Assembly (NCBI GenBank): GCA_016875225.1
Contig: VGRW01000006.1
Location: 1 to 64,000 of the forward strand
Direction of reading: 5' to 3'
From: Deltaproteobacteria bacterium
GTDB lineage: Bacteria > Myxococcota_A > UBA9160 > SZUA-336
Length of the DNA stretch: 64,000 nt
Numbering within the stretch: position 1 is the first letter of the stretch; each line of letters starts with the position of its first letter. The notes under the pieces were generated by a model that had not been told where the DNA came from, did not search any database, and saw only the letters and a list, made by a program, of their open reading frames with translations. Made by a program: the position numbers and the translations under genes. Positions 24,816-32,212 of the stretch are shown here, in pieces.

Positions 24816-25949
24816 ATGGATCTCGACTGGAGCGAAGAGCAGCAGATGCTTCGGGAGATGGTGCGCGGCGTCTGTCGCCACCACTCTCCGATCGCCGTGG
24901 TTCGCGCCTTGGAGGACGATCCGATCGGCTACCCGGCGGAGCTCTGGAAGAAGATGGGCGAGCTCGGGCTGATCGGGCTGCAGATCCCCGAATCATTTGG
25001 CGGCGGCGGGCAGACGCTGCTCGAGAGCGCGGTCGTCTTCGAGGAGCTCGGCCGCGCGCTCGCGCCCGTGCCGCTGCTCGGCAGCGCCGTGCTCGGCGCG
25101 GGCGCGCTGCTGCGCGCGGGCGACGAGGCGCAGAAGCAGAGCCTGCTGCCGGGCCTGGCCTCGGGCGCGAGCATCGTCGCACCCGCATGGCTCGAGCCCG
25201 AGCGCGGCTTCGGACCGGACGGCGTGCAGCTCGAGGGGGCGCGCGTGGGCGACGAGTACAGGCTGCGCGGCACCAAGCTGCACGTGCCGTTCGCGCGCGC
25301 GGCCACGCAGCTTCTGGTCCTCGCGCGCACGGGCCCGGCGCGAGACGCGATCGACCTCTTCCTGGTCGATCCGTCGCAATCCGGTGTCGGGCTCGCGCAG
25401 CAGCACAGCCTGGCCTCGGACACCCAGTACCGCGTCGAGCTCGACGGCGTGCGCGTGCCCGCGTCTTCGCGCGTCGGTGCGCCCGGCTCGGGCTGGGCGA
25501 CCTGGAATCGAGTCATGCTCGACGCGATCGTGCTGCTCGCCGCGCAGGCGATGGGCGGTGCCGAGCGCGCGCTCGAGATCACCGCCGAGTACGCCAAGGA
25601 GCGCAAGCAGTTCGACAAGCCGCTCGGCGCGTTCCAGGCGATCGCGCACTACCTGGCCGACGCCGTGACCCGGATCGACGGTGGCAAGGCTCTGGTGTAC
25701 GAGGCGGCCTGGGCGATCGCGACCGGACGGCCGAGCGAGCGGCTCGCGCCGATGGCGAAGCTCTTCGCCTGCCAGACCTACCGCGACGTGACCGCGACCA
25801 TGGTGCAGATCTGGGGCGGCGTCGGATTCATCGCGGAGTACGACATCCAGCTCTACTTCCGCCGCGCGAAGCAGCTGCAGCTCTCGTACTGGGACACGCG
25901 CTACCTCGAAGAACTCGTCGCGGCGTCCGCGCTGGACGGGGGACGGTGA
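24816..25949 (+). CDS. Acyl-CoA dehydrogenase (second, ChsE1-like partner)
   Basis: 377 residues. Acyl-CoA dehydrogenase fold with LWKKMGELGLIGLQIPESFGG, AQAMGGAERALEITAEYAKE, RKQFDKPLGAFQAIAH, and C-terminal QIWGGVGFIAEYDIQLYFR. The N-terminal and middle domains are shortened (LLGSAVLGAGALLRAG), typical of the partner subunit of heterotetrameric steroid acyl-CoA dehydrogenases. ATG 24816 has AGGGAG at 7 nt; GTG 24810 is too close to it. Overlaps the next gene (GTGA). Confidence 0.87.
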   Translation: MDLDWSEEQQMLREMVRGVCRHHSPIAVVRALEDDPIGYPAELWKKMGELGLIGLQIPESFGGGGQTLLESAVVFEELGRALAPVPLLGSAVLGAGALLRAGDEAQKQSLLPGLASGASIVAPAWLEPERGFGPDGVQLEGARVGDEYRLRGTKLHVPFARAATQLLVLARTGPARDAIDLFLVDPSQSGVGLAQQHSLASDTQYRVELDGVRVPASSRVGAPGSGWATWNRVMLDAIVLLAAQAMGGAERALEITAEYAKERKQFDKPLGAFQAIAHYLADAVTRIDGGKALVYEAAWAIATGRPSERLAPMAKLFACQTYRDVTATMVQIWGGVGFIAEYDIQLYFRRAKQLQLSYWDTRYLEELVAASALDGGR

Positions 25950-28393
25950 CGGTCGCGAAGTCGAGCGGCGCCCTGCACGGCAGGCGCGTGCTCGACCTCG
26001 CGGACGCGAGCGGGGCGTACTGCGGCAAGCTTCTCGCCGACCTGGGCGCCGACGTGATCAAGGTCGAGCCGCCCGACGGCGATCCCTCGCGGCGGCACCC
26101 GCCGTTCCGCGCTCGCGTCGCCCATCCCGACGCGAGCCTGTTCTTCCTGTACATGAACACGAGCAAGCGCGGCGTCGTGCTCGACCTCGCGGAGGCGCGC
26201 GATCGCGAGCGCCTGCTCGAGCTCGCGCGCGGCTCGGATCTCCTGATCGAGGCCTTCCCGCCCGGGCAACTCGACGCGCTCGGCCTCGGCTACGCTGCCC
26301 TGTGTCGCGCGAATCCGAGGCTCGTGCTCACCTCGATCACGGGCTTCGGCCAGACGGGGCCGCGCCGCGGCTGGAAGTCCTCGGACCTGGTCGCGACCGC
26401 GCTCGGCGGCGCGGCCGGCGTGATCGGCGAGGCCGAGGACCCGCCGGTGCGGCTCGCCGGCGAGCAGGCGCACGTGTCGGCGTCGCTGGTCGCCGCGGCG
26501 AGCAGCCTGATCGCGCTCCACCAGCGCGACCGGACCGGGCAGGGCCGGCACGTCGACGTCTCGATCCAGGAGGCGGTGCTCTCGCTCAGTCACATCACCG
26601 GGGTCGGCAAGTACCTCGACGACGGAATCGTGCCGCGCAGGCGCGGCGCGGGGCTGTTCGCATCGGTCCCGTCCGGCACGTATCGGTGTCGCGACGGGCT
26701 CGTCTACCTGATGATCAACCGCCCCGCGCACTGGCAGGCGCTGGCGCGCTGGGTCCACGAGGTGACCGGCAACGAGGAGGTGCTCGCGCCGATCTTCGAC
26801 GGGCCGTCGTCCAATCGCATCGAGTACCGCGAGCTGCTCGACCTGTTCATCGCCGAGCTGACCGAGCGCTTCACGGTGCAGGAGGTCTACCGCGAGGGTC
26901 AGCGCCGCCACATCGCGTTCACTCCGGTGAACGGCGCCGCGGCGCTGATCGAAGACCCGCAGCTCGAAGCGCGCGGATTCTTCGCCGAGCTCGCGCACCC
27001 CGTGGCGGGGGCGATGCGCATGCCCGGCGCTCCGTACCGGCTCTCGCGCACGCCCTGGCGGATGACTCGGCCGGCGCCGCGTCCGGGCGAGCACCAGACC
27101 GAGATCCTCGGCGGCGAGCCGCCGCTGCGTGCGCGCACGTACGCCGCTGCCGCGGAATCGGGCGCGGAGCTCGAGGGCCTGCGCGTGCTCGAGTTCAGCT
27201 CCGCGATGGCCGGGCCGTGGATCGGCCGCTTCATGGCGCACTGCGGGGCCGAGGTGATCCGCGTCGAGTCGCGAAAGCGCCCCGACGTGGTGCGCCTGTA
27301 CGTTCCGCCGCGCGCGCCCGAGCTCGGCACCCAGCCGCAGCTCTCGCCGTGGTTCACCGACTGGAACGCGGGCAAGCGCTTCGTCGCGCTCGATCTCGCG
27401 AATCCGCTCGGCGCAGAGCTGGCCCGACGACTGGCCGCCGCCTGCGGCGTGGTGATCGAGAACCAGCGCGCCGGCGTGATGGAGAAGCTGGGACTCGGCT
27501 ACCGCGAGCTCGCACGCGCCCGCCCCGACCTGGTCATGCTCTCGAGCTCGGGCTTCGGCGACACCGGCCCGTGTCGCAGCTACGTCACCTGGGGCCCGAA
27601 CATCGAGGCGCTCTCCGGCCTCGCGGAGCTCTCCGGCTTTGCCGGCCGCTCCTGCACCATGACCCAGTACGCCTACCCCGACGGCCTCTCCGCGCTTCAC
27701 GGCCTGGTCGCGCTGATGGCCGCGCTCGATCACCGCGCGCGAACGGGCGAGGGCCAGCACATCGACCTGTCTCAGCTCGAGGCGACCGTTGCCTCGATCG
27801 GCCACGCGCTGCTCGAGCAGCTCGCCGACGGAGTCACGCCCGCACGGCGCGGCAACCGCTCGACCTGGGCCGCCCCGCACGACTGCTATCCCTGCCGCGG
27901 CGAAGACCGGTGGTGCGCGATCGCGGTGACGAGCGACGCGGAGTGGGCCGCGCTCTGCCGCGCGATCGGCCGTCCCGACTGGGCCGCGGATTCGCGCCTG
28001 GCGCACGCGGCGGGCCGCCTCGCGCACGCCGACGAGCTCGACGCCGGCATCTCGGCCTGGACCCGCGAGCGCGACGACATTCAAGTGATGGATCTGCTGC
28101 AGCGCGCCGGAGTTCCCGCCGGCGCGGTGCAGGACACCCGCGACCAGCACGAGCGCGACCCCCACCTGGCCGCACGCGGATTCTTCGAGGAGCTCGAGCA
28201 CTACAAGAAGGGAAGGGTGACCGCGACCGGAATCCCGCTCGGCCTGGGCCCGCGAACCCGCCCGCGTCTCCCCGCCGGCGCCGCCCTGGGCCAGGACAAC
28301 ACGTACGTGTTCCGCGAAATCCTCGGCCTGTCGGCCGACGAGTTCCGCGAGCACGTCGAGGCCGGCGCGATCGAGATGTCCGACGCCGAGTGA
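25946..28393 (+). CDS. Tandem double-domain CaiB/BaiF CoA-transferase
   Basis: 815 residues, two complete CaiB/BaiF domains in one chain. Domain 1 (about 10-395): HGRRVLDLADASGAY, GADVIKVEPPDGD, catalytic Asp204 in GRHVDVSIQEA. Domain 2 (from about 407): EGLRVLEFSSAMAGPW, GAEVIRVESRKRPD, Asp607 in GQHIDLSQLEA. Class III CoA-transferases are interlocked dimers, so a fused pair can make an intramolecular dimer. Both Asp residues are present. Last gene of the igr-like operon, followed by a convergent SDR. A related fusion is at 49122. Confidence 0.9.
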   Translation: MTVAKSSGALHGRRVLDLADASGAYCGKLLADLGADVIKVEPPDGDPSRRHPPFRARVAHPDASLFFLYMNTSKRGVVLDLAEARDRERLLELARGSDLLIEAFPPGQLDALGLGYAALCRANPRLVLTSITGFGQTGPRRGWKSSDLVATALGGAAGVIGEAEDPPVRLAGEQAHVSASLVAAASSLIALHQRDRTGQGRHVDVSIQEAVLSLSHITGVGKYLDDGIVPRRRGAGLFASVPSGTYRCRDGLVYLMINRPAHWQALARWVHEVTGNEEVLAPIFDGPSSNRIEYRELLDLFIAELTERFTVQEVYREGQRRHIAFTPVNGAAALIEDPQLEARGFFAELAHPVAGAMRMPGAPYRLSRTPWRMTRPAPRPGEHQTEILGGEPPLRARTYAAAAESGAELEGLRVLEFSSAMAGPWIGRFMAHCGAEVIRVESRKRPDVVRLYVPPRAPELGTQPQLSPWFTDWNAGKRFVALDLANPLGAELARRLAAACGVVIENQRAGVMEKLGLGYRELARARPDLVMLSSSGFGDTGPCRSYVTWGPNIEALSGLAELSGFAGRSCTMTQYAYPDGLSALHGLVALMAALDHRARTGEGQHIDLSQLEATVASIGHALLEQLADGVTPARRGNRSTWAAPHDCYPCRGEDRWCAIAVTSDAEWAALCRAIGRPDWAADSRLAHAAGRLAHADELDAGISAWTRERDDIQVMDLLQRAGVPAGAVQDTRDQHERDPHLAARGFFEELEHYKKGRVTATGIPLGLGPRTRPRLPAGAALGQDNTYVFREILGLSADEFREHVEAGAIEMSDAE

Positions 28394-28422
28394 CTCAGGC
28401 GCCGAGGAAGTCGGGCCGCTCG

Positions 28423-29220
28423 CTACGACCAGGTCGCGGTGGTGCCGCCATCGACCACGAGGATGGCGCCGTTGACGTAGCTCGCCTCCTCGGAGGCGAG
28501 GAACAGGCAGGCGCTCGCGATCTCGTCCGGCCGCGCGACGCGCCCGAGCGGCGAGACCATGAAGCGCGTGGCGTCGGCGAGGTGCGGGTCGCCGGCCGCG
28601 CTCAGTCGGTGGCGGATCATCTTGGTCTCGATGCTGCCCGGCGCGACACAGTTGGTGCGCACGCCCTTGGGACCGTAGGCGACCGCCATCGAGCGGGTCA
28701 GGTTCACCATTCCGCCCTTGGCGGCGCTGTAGGCATGGGCGTCGGCCATGCCCATGACGCCGCCGATGCTCGCGACGTTCACGACCGCCCCGCCGCCGGC
28801 CGCGAAAATGTGCGGCAGCGCGTGGCGGCACACGTTGTAGACCGAGCTCAGGTTGATGGCGATCACGTCCTGCCAGCTGGCGGGCGGCGTCGACGCGAGG
28901 TCGGCCATGGCGCCGGGGTGGGTGAGCTCGTAGTCGTAGCCGACGCCCGCGTTGTTGACGACGATGTCGAGCCCGCCGAGCCGCTCGACGATCGCGGCGA
29001 CCAGGCGGCCGCAGTCCCCGTCGCTCGAGACGTCCGCCGCGACGGCCAGACCCTCGCCCCCCGCGGCGCGGACGGCCGCGATCGTCTCCTCGACCCGTGC
29101 CGCGTTCCTGCCACACGCGGCGACCCGCGCGCCCTCGCGCGCGAACATCTCGACCGCGGCCCGTCCCACTCCACTGCCGCCGCCCGTGACGAGGGCGACT
29201 TTTCCTGCAAGGCGTCGCAT
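28423..29220 (-). CDS. Short-chain dehydrogenase/reductase
   Basis: 265 residues. Cofactor motif TGGGSGVGRAA, NNAGVGYDYE, catalytic NVASIGGVMG and YSAAKGGMVNL (Tyr-x3-Lys), and C-terminal ASYVNGAILVVDGG. Classical fabG-like SDR, probably a hydroxyacyl-CoA or alcohol dehydrogenase. A TATACT -10 candidate (minus, 29236-29231) lies so close to ATG 29220 that the transcript would be nearly leaderless; no Shine-Dalgarno is seen. Confidence 0.88.
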   Translation of the reverse strand: MRRLAGKVALVTGGGSGVGRAAVEMFAREGARVAACGRNAARVEETIAAVRAAGGEGLAVAADVSSDGDCGRLVAAIVERLGGLDIVVNNAGVGYDYELTHPGAMADLASTPPASWQDVIAINLSSVYNVCRHALPHIFAAGGGAVVNVASIGGVMGMADAHAYSAAKGGMVNLTRSMAVAYGPKGVRTNCVAPGSIETKMIRHRLSAAGDPHLADATRFMVSPLGRVARPDEIASACLFLASEEASYVNGAILVVDGGTTATWS

Positions 29221-29230
29221 AGGGCGGCGG

Positions 29231-29236
29231 AGTATA
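29231..29236 (-). promoter_or_regulatory. Candidate -10 element TATACT of the SDR gene
   Basis: TATACT on the minus strand ends 11 bp before ATG 29220. No good -35 sequence is present at 16-18 bp. If used, the 5' untranslated region would be about four bases or none. Confidence 0.35.
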
Positions 29237-29319
29237 GAGGAACGCGCCCCCCATCAGCGTCTTCGCGTTCGAGCGCTTCCAGCAGCTGCGACATTCAACC
29301 GGAATTCTCGGATCTCGGT

Positions 29320-29603
29320 CACCGCCGCTCGCGCGTCCGCTCCCGCAGGATGACGAAGGCCATGCCGACCTCGCCGGGGCGCTCGTCGGGGATGCCGATC
29401 ACGGCGCCTGGCCGACGCCGGGCAGGCCGAGCGGCGCGCTCTCGATCGCGGCGGAGTAGTAGTTGAAGCCGCCGACGATGAACATGTCCTTGATCCGGTC
29501 GCTGATGCTCATGTAGCCGCGCCCGTCCATACTGCCGACGTCGCTAGCGTGGAGCCTTGTAGCCGCGCACCACGATCTCGCCGGGGGAGGCGCACGGGAC
29601 CTT
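29320..29603 (-). pseudogene. Decayed duplicate of the fadD3 3' coding region
   Basis: This stretch is clearly homologous at nucleotide level to the C-terminal coding part of fadD3 (32213 onward), in the same orientation. Shared runs include GCTCCCGCAG, AAGGCCATGCCGACCTCGCC, GCTCGTCGGGGATGCCGATC, TTGAAGCCGCCGACGATGAA and GTAGCCGCGCACCACGATCT. Relative to fadD3 it lacks about 130 bp (equivalent to ~32250-32381) and about 60 bp (~32595-32655), and it carries point changes. No open frame survives. After about 29603 similarity stops. Confidence 0.85.
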
Positions 29604-29790
29604 GGTGCCTGAATCCGGGGTGGTTCGACAAGGCGAGGGGCTTCTCTCGCGAGAAGCGGGTCGATTCACGAGGAAGGCAGGGCACGCCACGCTCCGACGA
29701 GCTGTGCGGGGGCGTCCGCACGCCTCGTTCCGTTCATCCACCTCAAATCAGGGCAAGATCAACCCGTATTGAGGTAGGTGCAGGATTCAG
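29604..29790. other. Intergenic stretch with stem-loop and inverted repeat
   Basis: No gene is supported here. It contains a stem-loop, GCTTCTC-TCGC-GAGAAGC (29640-29657), and an inverted repeat with arms ACCTCAA (29740-29746) and TTGAGGT (29769-29775). The second lies 15 bp upstream of the winged-helix GTG start and may be its own operator, as expected for antitoxin-like autoregulators. Confidence 0.4.
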
Positions 29791-30120
29791 GTGCTCGAAG
29801 GTCTGGTCGGCAATGCGACGGTCGAGAAGGCGCTCCTGTATCTCGATCAGTTCGAGCAGGGATACCCGAGCGAGATCGCGCGCGCGTTCGACCTTCCCGT
29901 AGCAATGGTGCAGCGCCAGCTCGATCGGCTCGAGCGCGGCCGGATCGTGGTGAGCCGGTTGCGCGGGCGAACTCGTCTCTTCGAGTGGAATCCAGCATTC
30001 CCCTTTCGGGACGAGCTGCGCGCACTCCTACGAAAGGCCCTCCGGGCCCTGCCTGCGAGGGAGCGCAAGCGATTCCTGCCGGAGCGGCGTCGCCCGTGGC
30101 CGACGGGGAAGCGGATGTGA
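29791..30120 (+). CDS. Winged-helix DNA-binding protein (antitoxin-like)
   Basis: 109 residues. Winged helix-turn-helix: VEKALLYLDQFEQGYPSEIA, RAFDLPVAMVQRQLDRLERG (recognition helix), RIVVSRLRGRTRLFEWNP (wing), then a basic C-terminal tail RERKRFLPERRRPW. Small regulators of this shape commonly precede nucleotidyltransferase toxins of the AbiEii type. GTG start; the stop overlaps the GTG of the following nucleotidyltransferase remnant (GTGA). The partner gene is broken, so this may be a solitary remnant. Confidence 0.72.
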   Translation: MLEGLVGNATVEKALLYLDQFEQGYPSEIARAFDLPVAMVQRQLDRLERGRIVVSRLRGRTRLFEWNPAFPFRDELRALLRKALRALPARERKRFLPERRRPWPTGKRM

Positions 30121-30370
30121 GCTCGATCGGCCCGAGGACCTCGACCGAGGACTTAGCAGGGCTGGTCTGCGGGACGCTGGAGAGACACGGTGTCGAGGTT
30201 GTGCTCTCGGGCGGGGCCGTCGTCTCGATCTAGTCGGAGAACGCTTACCCGTCGCACGATCTGGACTTCATTCCGGTGGGCCTGTCCGGCAAGGTCGCGG
30301 ATGCGGTGAAGCTCTTCTGCACGAACTCGGCGTCTCGGCGTCGGGGTTCGCGGCCTGTGTGTACGAGAGA
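30117..30370 (+). pseudogene. Broken nucleotidyltransferase (AbiEii-like) remnant
   Basis: Starting at GTG 30117 the frame reads 38 residues ending VEVVLSGGAVVSI, then an amber TAG (30231-30233), then SENAYPSHDLDFIPVGLSG in the same frame. The intact family pattern is GG-x-VxSIYSEN...SxDLDFI, so TAG probably replaces a Tyr codon. Farther on the frame appears to shift near 30300 (another frame reads EALLHELGVSASG), and homology is then lost. The GGAVVS and DLDF motifs are the nucleotidyltransferase active-site strands. The gene is inactive as read. Confidence 0.7.
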
Positions 30371-30593
30371 AGGGCCCAGCCTAATCGCCGCGGAGCGCAC
30401 GCGGCTGATCGAGGCAGGCGCCTGCGGCGCGCCCGCATATCTGCTCGACTCCGAGGTCCTGCAGGGCCGCCAGCACCTGCCGCTGATCGCGCTGCTCCCG
30501 CGTCCGCAGATTTCGCGCGTGCGCTCCGAAGGGACTGATGTCGACACACGCGCCCCAGCAAAGCCCGCGCCGGGCCGACGCGCCGGTCGAGGT
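30371..30593. other. Unassigned stretch between broken gene and lipoprotein
   Basis: Open frames on both strands are short and have no recognisable motif. It may hold further decayed parts of the nucleotidyltransferase or of another lost gene. No promoter, repeat or RNA structure was recognised. Confidence 0.3.
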
Positions 30594-31928
30594 TCAATCC
30601 TCAGCGTGCTCCCCCTGCAACGTCGCAAGGGCGTCGCGCGATTCGAGCAACGCCTTCTGTGCATCGACAATCGCCTTCTCGGCTTCGATCTCGGCCGTCT
30701 CCTGACTCGAGTGGTCGATCTTGAGCTGGAACATCTCGGCGGGGACGGAGATCAGCTCCTTCGCGACGCGACCCGGAAACCGCGCCAGCTCAAGGAACTG
30801 ACTTGGCTGCTCCGACTCGACGAACGTCAGCATGCCCTGGTCGAACTTCATCGATTGTTTGTTCGTCACCAGCCACGGGTCGGGTACCGGCAACAAGTCG
30901 ATCGGGGCGCCGTTCGGGAGAGCGACGCGGGTCTCGTGAAGGAGTGAGCCGTCCGCTCTGAGGATCGAGAGTCCGTACGGAATCGGGCGGCGGTAGTAGA
31001 GACCGTCGGAGCTGTCGATGCGGCACCCCCCCAGCCACCTGACGATGGTTCCTCGCACGCCGCCGAAGCATTTCTGCTGAGGTGGCTCGAGCTCCTTCGA
31101 AGGACTAGCCGACAATTTGACATCGAGATCCACGCCCCAGGTGTCGAGCACCTGGTTCAGCGTCGCCAGATCCGAACGCTTGGGATCCGGGTCGAATATG
31201 TGCTCCTTGCGAAATGGCACGCAGGCGGGCTTCTTGTCGTCGGGCATTGTCTCCCGCGAGAGCGTCGCCAGGGTCGTTCCCGCCTTCGCAACGAGCGCCG
31301 CGGAGCGGACGACCTCCACGACGATGTCGGCGCTACGGTCGGTGAGGACGACGTCCGCACTGCTGAGCAGGCCCGCCGGTGTAGTGGCGATCGTCCACTT
31401 GTCGTCGCGTGATGCCGAATGCCCGAGCTGCGCGACGTAGCGAAGGCTTGGGTCTGGCTCAGGCGGGAGGACCGCGAGTGCGATCGCATCCGCGCAGTCA
31501 GTGCTCTTGTCCTCGGCCATCTTCTGTTCGAGCTGCTTGATCTCCAGCGCCTTGTTGTCGATCGCGGCCTTCTGGACCGTCAGCGCGGTCGACGCTTCCT
31601 CGACGCGGGCGTCGACCGCCTTGACCGCTTCCACGGCCCTCGGCCCAGGCGCGAGCTTGAGCCGCTCGCGCAGCTTCTGCAGATCGACAATAACCTTGTC
31701 GACCGTCTCCAAGGCCTTCTCTGCCGCTGTCTTCTCGGCCTTCAGGTTCGCGAGGTACTGCACCCGCTGGGTCTTGTCCGTGCGCGTGACCGTGAGCTTG
31801 AGGAGCTGCCGGGGCAGGAAGTAGGAGACTCCCGCTCCCGGTTCACCGGGCGACAGACGCGACTCGAGTGGCGTGGCACAGGACACCAGGCAGAGGCACA
31901 ACAAGGACTTCGTTAGCTTCTGAGTCAT
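30594..31928 (-). CDS. Predicted coiled-coil lipoprotein of unknown function
   Basis: 444 residues. N-terminal signal MTQKLTKSLLCLCLVSCATP with lipobox LVSC, so probably a lipid-anchored envelope protein. Residues ~50-150 are rich in Ala, Lys, Glu and Leu with heptad character (LKAEKTAAEKALETVDKVIV, KALEIKQLEQKMAEDK), predicting a coiled coil; a second lies at the C-terminus. The middle contains GVRGTIVRWLGGCRIDSSDG and YYRRPIPYGLSILRADG. ATG 31928 has AGGAG at 5 nt. Base composition is visibly less GC-rich than neighbours. I do not recognise the family. Confidence 0.7.
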   Translation of the reverse strand: MTQKLTKSLLCLCLVSCATPLESRLSPGEPGAGVSYFLPRQLLKLTVTRTDKTQRVQYLANLKAEKTAAEKALETVDKVIVDLQKLRERLKLAPGPRAVEAVKAVDARVEEASTALTVQKAAIDNKALEIKQLEQKMAEDKSTDCADAIALAVLPPEPDPSLRYVAQLGHSASRDDKWTIATTPAGLLSSADVVLTDRSADIVVEVVRSAALVAKAGTTLATLSRETMPDDKKPACVPFRKEHIFDPDPKRSDLATLNQVLDTWGVDLDVKLSASPSKELEPPQQKCFGGVRGTIVRWLGGCRIDSSDGLYYRRPIPYGLSILRADGSLLHETRVALPNGAPIDLLPVPDPWLVTNKQSMKFDQGMLTFVESEQPSQFLELARFPGRVAKELISVPAEMFQLKIDHSSQETAEIEAEKAIVDAQKALLESRDALATLQGEHAED

Positions 31929-32028
31929 CACTTCTCCTGAGTCGATACGGCGCCGACCTTAGTGCAATCGCCGTACCTTGAGCGGGAGCGGGTTTCACGG
32001 ACTCCTGAGCTGCTCGGGGCACGAATGC

Positions 32029-32066
32029 GTCCAATGCGCCGGACGCGAGAATCCGGTCTATTGGAC
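32029..32066 (-). terminator. Compound hairpin downstream of fadD3
   Basis: Outer arms GTCCAAT/ATTGGAC (7 bp, perfect), then a 3x3 internal loop, then inner arms CCGGA/TCCGG (5 bp) around an 8-nt loop. It lies 147-184 nt past the fadD3 stop in the direction of transcription. No T tract follows on either strand, so it may be an mRNA 3'-end structure rather than an intrinsic terminator. Confidence 0.4.
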
Positions 32067-32115
32067 GGACGCGGTCACCGAACGCGCGGCTGAATCGCCG
32101 CGGATTCGCCGGAGG

Positions 32116-32129
32116 CTCGTCTAGACGAG
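32116..32129. promoter_or_regulatory. Perfect 14-bp palindrome CTCGTCTAGACGAG
   Basis: Located 84-97 nt past the fadD3 stop. Its central ten bases CGTCTAGACG also form the centre of the hairpin at 21314-21339. It is either an operator half-site pair or the stem of a short hairpin. Confidence 0.35.
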
Positions 32130-32212
32130 TCCATGACGCCGTAGCCGAGTGTGGTTTCGCCTGCCGCATGGGTCTTCGGCTGACCTGAGTCGCGTGGGCG
32201 TCTCGGCTTGAT

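Larger units (their letters stand above)
31929..32212. other. Intergenic region with two structured elements
   Basis: No gene is supported. The region lies downstream of fadD3 and upstream of the lipoprotein gene. It holds a 38-bp compound hairpin (32029-32066) and a perfect 14-bp palindrome CTCGTCTAGACGAG (32116-32129), both listed separately. Confidence 0.4.

Noticed and set aside
30371-30593. Possible transposase fragment on the minus strand
   Set aside because: A short frame with RTREQRDQRQVLAALQDLG looked helical, but no transposase motif or terminal repeat could be found.
30700-30712. CTGACTCGAGTGG as a fourth operator copy
   Set aside because: It lies inside the lipoprotein coding region and lacks the two-base spacer between half-sites.
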